The translations under genes and the position numbers were made by a program. The notes beneath the pieces are model-generated. The model had not been told where the DNA came from, searched no databases, and saw nothing but the letters and a program-made list of their open reading frames with translations. Below, piece after piece: positions 15,243-19,872 of a stretch of 19,872 bases of DNA. This DNA is from Bacillota bacterium (GTDB lineage Bacteria; Bacillota; Clostridia; Clostridiales; Clostridiaceae), in NCBI GenBank assembly GCA_023445445.1, contig JAEXLD010000087.1, positions 1 to 19,872 of the forward strand. The letters are read 5' to 3'. The number at the start of each line of letters is the position of its first letter. The stretch's first letter is position 1.

Positions 15243-15406
15243 TGCTGCACAAAAACAATGTAAAATGAATAATGAAAAATGTAAAATTAAAGAAGAAACT
15301 CCCTTAGGAGTTTCTAAAATGTATATCATTGATGTAATTCATTTGGAATTACATCAATGATTCTACATTTATAATAAAGGAGCTGTTGCCACAGCTCCTT
15401 TATTAT
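15243..15406 (+). repeat. Dispersed palindromic repeat, copy C
   Basis: The most complete and symmetric copy. The core (15256-15320) contains a 9-bp hairpin AGAAACTCC-CTTA-GGAGTTTCT (15294-15315). It is followed by a perfect 16-bp hairpin, ATCATTGATGTAATTC and its complement (15325-15340 with 15346-15361, 5-base loop), and by a perfect 16-bp right-end hairpin ATAATAAAGGAGCTGT and complement (15371-15386 with 15391-15406, loop TGCC). It begins 7 bases after the sleC stop codon. Confidence 0.85.
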
Positions 15407-15410
15407 AAAA
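15371..15410 (+). terminator. Terminator of the csp-sleC cassette (right hairpin of repeat copy C)
   Basis: A perfect 16-bp stem with loop TGCC ends in CTCCTTTATTAT, T-rich on the downstream arm. It is the strongest hairpin between sleC and the chemoreceptor gene and likely ends the germination transcript. Confidence 0.65.
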
Positions 15411-15474
15411 TTTACTAAAAATAAAAAAGTTACATTTAACTACATTATATCTGTTTATTTGTGCATTTTAGATA

Positions 15475-15480
15475 TATAAT
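15475..15480 (+). promoter_or_regulatory. Candidate -10 element of the chemoreceptor gene
   Basis: A perfect TATAAT lies about 40 bases before the ATG. The -35 at the expected distance (TGTTTA, 15452-15457) is poor, so the promoter may be weak, activated, or of another sigma type. Confidence 0.4.
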
Positions 15481-15520
15481 AAGTAGATGATATTTAAATT
15501 TACTATTAGGAGGGAAATTT

Positions 15521-17299
15521 ATGAAAGGTACTGTGGTTTCCACATGGATCAGAACTTGTAGAGATTTATATGGAGATAATACGATAAACTATTGTTTAAG
15601 AAATGTTAATTGGCCAGAAAATATTATTTTTTCACCACTAGAAGATGTAGAGGATGAAAAGATTTTTAGCTTAATTAATATGATCGCAGATAAAGTGGGA
15701 ATTTCTGTTAAAGATTTATGGAAGGTAATAGGAGAAAATAACTTAAAAAAGTTTGCTGAAGATTATCCTGTATTTTTTAAAAGAGTTACTTTATATAAAT
15801 TTATAAAATCACTTAACTTTATCCATTCAATAATTATGAAAAAGATAAAAGGTGCAAGGCCTCCTAGAATGGCTATTACACCAGTATCTGAAAACAGTAT
15901 TAATCTTAAATATATTTCAAAAAGAGAATTAAATGATTATTTTCTTGGATTATTAATAGGAAGTTCCAAATTCTTTGATGAAAAAATTGAAGTTAAAGAA
16001 GTAGATAGGAAACCTGGAGAATTAACAGTACATATTAGATTTGAAAATAGTATAGTAAATAATAAGAAATTTTTAATTAGTAACTTATTATCCAAAATAG
16101 GCTTTAAGAAATTAGAACTAAAGATAGCAATTCCAATATTCTTAATAGTAACCTTAGCAGGCATACCTATAATAGGACTTATAAAGGCATTAGTTATGGG
16201 AGGAATTTCAGGAATAATTTCTATAATAATAAGTTATATTGTTATTAAGCCATTAAATTCTGTTATAGATAATATAGAAAACAATAATTTTGAAGAAATA
16301 GATAGAAGTATAAAAACTAATGATATATTAGAGAGAGTTTATAATGGTATTTCTAAGTTAAAGGGTAGCATTAGTCATGATTTAACTTCTGCTAATTTAA
16401 CTTTAAATGAATTAAGTGTATTTACTCAATCAATGTATAATATTACTGAAAACATGAAAAAGGCTACTGAAGAAATAGCTACTTGTTCAGAACAAGTACT
16501 AGTATGGGCAGAAAAACAAGAGCTAAGTACAGAATTATTAGTTCAACAAACTAATGATAACATTATTGCTCTAAAGGATTTAGCTAAAATTCAAGATAAT
16601 AATAAAAAAGGATTAGTAAAATCTGTAGAAAAGATAAATGAAAGTCATATAAATGTAGACAAGTCTAGTGATGCAATTAAATTAGCTTTAGAGTCCTTTA
16701 TGAATGTAAAGGAAAAAGGAAAAGGTCTTGAGAAAAAAGCTAATGATATAACTAATATAGTATCAATAGTATCAGGAATTTCAGACCAAACTAATCTTTT
16801 AGCCTTAAATGCATCAATAGAAGCTGCAAGAGCAGGAGAGCAGGGAAGAGGTTTTGCTGTAGTTGCAGATGAGGTTAGAAAACTTGCTGAACAATCACAA
16901 CAAGCAGTAAAGGATATAAACAGTAATTTATCTAATTTTGCAGAAGAAATTAAATCCTTAGTTATAAGTATAGAAAATCAATACTCTTCTTTAGAATTAG
17001 AAACCTCAAACTTAGAGAAAGTTAGAGTTATAAGTTCAGAGGCAAATGATTTAATAAGAGTAGTTTCTGATGAAACTAATGAAGCTATAAATAAATTAAA
17101 TAACGAAGTGGCATCTGTTGAAGAAATGAATGGAACAATTAGAAGCTTATCTGAAATAGCAGCTGAAAATGCAGCATCTTCACAACAAGTTAATCAAAAT
17201 ATAGATGAGTTTACTAGAAGTATTAATGAAATGATAGAAACACTTCAAAAGATTAAGGATGTAGAAGAAAATTTTGTTACTGAAGAAAATAAATATTAG
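15521..17299 (+). CDS. H-NOX domain methyl-accepting chemotaxis protein
   Basis: Residues 1-180 are a heme-binding H-NOX domain and the C-terminal part is a chemoreceptor signalling domain. Residue numbering matches that of the Thermoanaerobacter H-NOX as I know it: proximal heme ligand His102 (FIHSII), Pro115 (ARPPR), the heme-propionate motif Y131-x-S133-x-R135 (YISKR), and the distal pocket Trp9, Asn74 and Tyr140. Two hydrophobic segments (about 203-221 and 226-243) form a short membrane hairpin, followed by a HAMP-like stretch (244-290), a coiled coil, and the tip LLALNASIEAARAGEQGRGF with VVADEVRKLAEQSQ. So both sensor and signalling domains face the cytoplasm. By family it senses O2 or NO and acts on CheA/CheW to steer motility; the distal Tyr argues for O2 binding being possible. 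No che genes are adjacent. The ribosome site is AGGAGGG. Confidence 0.95.
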   Translation: MKGTVVSTWIRTCRDLYGDNTINYCLRNVNWPENIIFSPLEDVEDEKIFSLINMIADKVGISVKDLWKVIGENNLKKFAEDYPVFFKRVTLYKFIKSLNFIHSIIMKKIKGARPPRMAITPVSENSINLKYISKRELNDYFLGLLIGSSKFFDEKIEVKEVDRKPGELTVHIRFENSIVNNKKFLISNLLSKIGFKKLELKIAIPIFLIVTLAGIPIIGLIKALVMGGISGIISIIISYIVIKPLNSVIDNIENNNFEEIDRSIKTNDILERVYNGISKLKGSISHDLTSANLTLNELSVFTQSMYNITENMKKATEEIATCSEQVLVWAEKQELSTELLVQQTNDNIIALKDLAKIQDNNKKGLVKSVEKINESHINVDKSSDAIKLALESFMNVKEKGKGLEKKANDITNIVSIVSGISDQTNLLALNASIEAARAGEQGRGFAVVADEVRKLAEQSQQAVKDINSNLSNFAEEIKSLVISIENQYSSLELETSNLEKVRVISSEANDLIRVVSDETNEAINKLNNEVASVEEMNGTIRSLSEIAAENAASSQQVNQNIDEFTRSINEMIETLQKIKDVEENFVTEENKY

Positions 17300-17306
17300 T
17301 GAAAAT

Positions 17307-17371
17307 TAAAAATGTAGAATGTAAAATTTAAAAAACTTCTAAGGAAGTTTTTATCTCAATTTTACATTCTA
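17307..17371 (+). terminator. Nested inverted repeat between convergent genes, probable bidirectional terminator
   Basis: An outer pair TAGAATGTAAAATT/AATTTTACATTCTA (17315-17328 with 17358-17371, 14 bp) encloses a 9-bp hairpin AAAAACTTC-TAAG-GAAGTTTTT (17331-17352). T and A runs flank it on both strands. It lies between the chemoreceptor stop and the convergent YkvI-like gene. The 21 bases 17307-17327 are the exact reverse complement of 2935-2955 in repeat copy B, so it is related to that family. Confidence 0.65.
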
Positions 17372-17407
17372 TATTTTTTTATTCTAGATTTTCATTGGAC
17401 TTAATAA

Positions 17408-18466
17408 TTAATTTAATTCCCTTTTATGTTTATAATAAAAATATACTGTTTGGATAATAAATACTAAGCTAAGCATTCCAAAGAAGGGATATAAGGAGCC
17501 GATAAGCTTAGAAAATCCAATTCTTGATATAGGTAATGCAATTAAAATAACTATAAATATGCCTTTTTTAAAATCTATATTAAAGGTATGATTTATAGTT
17601 TTACTAATTGAATAAACATCTGAAACCTCTGTAGAAAACATTTCAAGCAATATGACAATTAATAATAGTGCTTGAATTATATTTCCAAAAGGTTGAGCAA
17701 CAAATAAAAGTGGAATCTCAAGCTTATGTATATATGGTTGGTTTATCATAAGTAAAAAATTAATTGCAGAACTTAAAAGCATTAATCCTAAGGCGCCTAA
17801 GGCAATTCCAAGGAACATAGTTCTAGGTTTTCTTATTTGATTACTTAAAGGAACTAAAACCCCTAGGCAACAAAGCGTATTATATCCAGCATAAAGAACT
17901 GTAGATAAGGCTATGCCAGTTTTAGTAGGTTGAAATTTTGTCATTTGCTGAAATGAAACCATATCCTTGCAAAACATAAAATATAATAAGGTAATAAGGG
18001 TGATGGTAATAATTAATATTGGAACAATAAAAGAATTTACTTCAATTAATCCATTAGTATCTCTTAATAAGAAAAATATAGCAAATACTACCATTATTAA
18101 TGAGCCTATAATTTTAGGAATTCCAAAAAACTGATGAATTAAGGCACCACTACCAGCCAAAATTATAGAAGCACTAGAAATTAAATAAAGTGTAGTTATT
18201 ACTCCAGTGATTTTGCCAAGGATATTTGGACTAACAATTTTTATAACATCACCATAAGAGTTTAAATTGTACTTAATACTTATTTTGGAAACTATAGATC
18301 CAAGAATAACATAAAATATCCCACAAGCTATAATTCCTAAGAAACTTAATACACCATAGGATGTAAAAAACTCTTTAATTTCTTGTCCAGATGCTAATCC
18401 AGCACCTACTATTGTTCCTATAAAAACAACAGCTACTTGAAAAATTCTAGAAAGTTCATCCTTCAT
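17408..18466 (-). CDS. YkvI-like polytopic membrane protein
   Basis: The 352-residue protein is almost entirely hydrophobic, with about ten membrane segments. It opens with FQVAVVFIGTIVGAGLASGQEIKEFF, the GAG-x-ASGQE pattern typical of the YkvI family; the glycine-rich break in the first helix recalls the unwound helix of LeuT-fold transporters. The substrate is not known. The C-terminus is basic (YYKHKRELN), so inside. TAGGAGG lies 8 bases before the ATG. It is convergent with the chemoreceptor gene and divergent from the lipoprotein gene, hence probably monocistronic. Confidence 0.8.
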   Translation of the reverse strand: MKDELSRIFQVAVVFIGTIVGAGLASGQEIKEFFTSYGVLSFLGIIACGIFYVILGSIVSKISIKYNLNSYGDVIKIVSPNILGKITGVITTLYLISSASIILAGSGALIHQFFGIPKIIGSLIMVVFAIFFLLRDTNGLIEVNSFIVPILIITITLITLLYFMFCKDMVSFQQMTKFQPTKTGIALSTVLYAGYNTLCCLGVLVPLSNQIRKPRTMFLGIALGALGLMLLSSAINFLLMINQPYIHKLEIPLLFVAQPFGNIIQALLLIVILLEMFSTEVSDVYSISKTINHTFNIDFKKGIFIVILIALPISRIGFSKLIGSLYPFFGMLSLVFIIQTVYFYYKHKRELN

Positions 18467-18550
18467 TTAAAATCCTCCTAAATTGTATCTACTAACAATA
18501 TATAAAAGTTATTAACCTTTTATTCCTTTAGTTTTTAACTTTCATATGAC

Positions 18551-18580
18551 TTGAAGGTAAGTTATAGAAAATAGGATAAT
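18551..18580 (+). promoter_or_regulatory. Candidate promoter of the lipoprotein gene
   Basis: TTGAAG (18551-18556) and GATAAT (18575-18580) with an 18-base spacer match the SigA consensus at 4/6 and 5/6 positions. They lie about 60 bases upstream of the TTG start, in the divergent gap with the YkvI-like gene. Confidence 0.5.
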
Positions 18581-18638
18581 GAATAAGCTATCTAATTTTA
18601 GGAAAAATAACTTTAAGGAAGTTTAAGGAGGAGTTAAG

Positions 18639-19739
18639 TTGAAAAAAAGAATTTTATCATTATCTTCTTTATTGCTATTTTTATTAATGATGTTTTCAGC
18701 CTGTTCAAAAACAAATGATAAAGCAGAAGAGGTAGATATATTTGGTCTACAAAAGGCTTTTGATTTGGCAGATGAGTACTTGAGGTTAATTAAAAATAAT
18801 AATTTAGAGGAAGCTAACAAATTGTGTACAGAAAAACTATTAAGTAGTAATAATAATATATCAACAGGAACTTCAGAAATAATAGCATATGCTCCTGATA
18901 ATGTAATAGAATCTTCAAAATCAGCATTTATATTATTTAATGTAATAAGAAATTCATCAGCTGAGCCTAAATGTGATTTAGATAATTATGCAATTAAAGT
19001 TATAAAAGAAAATGATGCCTATAAAATAGATGAGGTAAAGGCCACAAATTTAAAACAAGTATTTGTTAAAAACAAAGCTTTACGTATTATTGGAGAAGAG
19101 GGTGGAAAGAGTGATTTAATTATTTCTTTAAGCAGTATTCCAAAGGATGCTTACTTAAAGGAAAATGAACTTATGCTTTATAAAGAAAAGGTGCCATCAG
19201 ATAATTTTGGACCAGTATCATTAGGATATAAGGGTAATAAAATAGCCATATCAACTATAAGTGGAAATAGGGCTTTTATTTCTATTGCATATATCCAAGA
19301 AAGTAAAGAAACACAAGGAGCAAGTAGCCAGGGTGATGAAGGGGGAAACAGTAATCAAGAAGGGAAAAATGAAACAAGTAATCTAGAGGACTTACTTGAT
19401 AAGCCTATAGCAAAGAAAGTAATTCCTGTAGATATGTATAATGGAGTAAAAATAGATAATTTAGTATTCACTTTTGAAGAAAGATATTTAATTACCCAGT
19501 ATCTAAATTCCAATTTAGTTAAGAGGATAAAGGTATATAACAGTGCTAGTGGCGACTTAATAGAATTAAATTTTGATGAAATGTTTAAGGATGATAAATA
19601 TAATATTGATCTTCTTGATTTTAAGAAGGATGAATTTAATATTCAGGTAACTAGTAAAGATAATGCAGAAGGTATAGATGAAAAGCTTCTTGGTGAATAT
19701 AAAGTAGATATAGAAGAAAAAGAAATTAAAAAAATATAG
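18639..19739 (+). CDS. Hypothetical lipoprotein (366 aa)
   Basis: The N-terminus is a lipoprotein signal: KKR, a hydrophobic run of about 16 residues and the lipobox MFSAC with Cys22 as the lipidation site, so the protein should be anchored on the outer face of the membrane. I do not recognise the mature part with certainty. It has a helical region (about 35-65), then a mixed alpha/beta region in which ISLSSIPKDAYLKENEL and a later stretch around 265-300 could be related repeats, separated by a low-complexity Ser/Gln/Gly/Asn/Glu linker (about 225-247). A GerM-like fold was considered but no clear signature was found. It begins with TTG at 18639, supported by AAGGAGGAG 6 bases upstream. It precedes a radical SAM gene but a hairpin separates the two. 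Confidence 0.8.
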   Translation: MKKRILSLSSLLLFLLMMFSACSKTNDKAEEVDIFGLQKAFDLADEYLRLIKNNNLEEANKLCTEKLLSSNNNISTGTSEIIAYAPDNVIESSKSAFILFNVIRNSSAEPKCDLDNYAIKVIKENDAYKIDEVKATNLKQVFVKNKALRIIGEEGGKSDLIISLSSIPKDAYLKENELMLYKEKVPSDNFGPVSLGYKGNKIAISTISGNRAFISIAYIQESKETQGASSQGDEGGNSNQEGKNETSNLEDLLDKPIAKKVIPVDMYNGVKIDNLVFTFEERYLITQYLNSNLVKRIKVYNSASGDLIELNFDEMFKDDKYNIDLLDFKKDEFNIQVTSKDNAEGIDEKLLGEYKVDIEEKEIKKI

Positions 19740-19771
19740 AAAACTCTTAACATATATAAATAATGTAGTAG

Positions 19772-19816
19772 AATAAAAGTACAACTTAAATAAATAAAGT
19801 GGTACTTTTATTTTTT
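19772..19816 (+). terminator. Hairpin terminator after the lipoprotein gene
   Basis: An 11-bp stem AATAAAAGTAC/GTACTTTTATT (19772-19782 with 19802-19812) is followed by TTTT and then directly by the GGAGG of the next gene. Because the next gene's ribosome site abuts the T run, it may also act as an attenuator for that gene. Confidence 0.65.
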
Positions 19817-19825
19817 GGAGGAATT

Positions 19826-19872
19826 ATGAAAAAGTGGAATGATAAAAGATATCATAGTTTAAATTATTATCT
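19826..19872 (+). CDS. Radical SAM protein, TIGR01212/YtqA-like (5' end only)
   Basis: Only the first 15 codons and part of the 16th are in the window. The ATG is preceded by a strong GGAGG (19817-19821) 4 bases away. The start, MKKWNDKRYHSLNYY, is the N-terminal pattern I associate with the TIGR01212 radical SAM family (YtqA in Bacillus), in which RYHSLNYYL precedes the CxxxCxxC iron-sulfur motif. That motif lies outside the window, so the call rests on this short stretch only. Confidence 0.65.
   Translation, partial: MKKWNDKRYHSLNYY

Noticed and set aside
14979..15329. Minus-strand 116-codon frame opposite sleC
   Set aside because: It lies antisense to a well supported gene and repeat copy C, with low-complexity isoleucine/serine content and no ribosome site.
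15178..15360. Plus-strand 60-codon frame over the end of sleC and into the repeat
   Set aside because: It has no ribosome site, overlaps sleC in another frame, and runs through the palindromic repeat; its sequence is repeat-derived.
18623..18820. Minus-strand 65-codon frame opposite the lipoprotein start
   Set aside because: It is antisense to the signal peptide and ribosome site of the real gene and has no ribosome site of its own.

Overview
The window is about 20 kb of very AT-rich, low-GC Firmicute DNA. The content fits a spore-forming Clostridium (sensu stricto or a close relative): a SleC-type cortex-lytic enzyme with Csp-type germination proteases, an H-NOX/chemoreceptor fusion of the clostridial kind, strong AGGAGG ribosome sites, TTG/GTG starts and short AT-rich intergenic regions. 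The species cannot be named from sequence alone. No rRNA, tRNA, CRISPR, transposase or phage gene was seen.

Left part (1-6800). A small unknown plus-strand gene is followed by genes mostly on the minus strand: an AgrC-like orphan sensor kinase, preceded by an overlapping unlisted 49-codon membrane micro-ORF; a histidine phosphatase; a long glutamine synthetase with its own promoter and a structured leader; and a membrane-anchored MutS-like ATPase.

Middle part (6900-10050), plus strand: glutamate racemase (TTG start, own terminator); a monocistronic STAS-like (DUF4325) gene with a near-consensus promoter; and a likely three-gene operon of cyclophilin, a DUF3783 protein and an XRE/S24-like regulator that appears to have lost its self-cleavage residues.

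Right part (10050-15240) is the most interesting: a spore-germination cassette. A 1217-residue protein carries two complete subtilisin-like Csp units (prodomain-protease-prodomain-protease), both with an intact Asp/His/Ser triad. It is followed by a SleC homologue, the expected zymogen substrate. Both genes have the same sporulation-type -10 sequence, CATATATTA, just upstream. No separate cspC is in the window. Next come an H-NOX-methyl-accepting chemotaxis protein with an O2-type distal pocket, a YkvI-like membrane protein, a lipoprotein, and the first codons of a probable TIGR01212-type radical SAM gene cut by the window edge.

Three intergenic regions (after the first gene, downstream of glnA, downstream of sleC) carry copies of one palindrome-rich dispersed repeat, all in the same orientation whatever the strand of the flanking genes. 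A related arm occurs downstream of the chemoreceptor. This looks like a small non-autonomous interspersed element whose hairpins may act as terminators.
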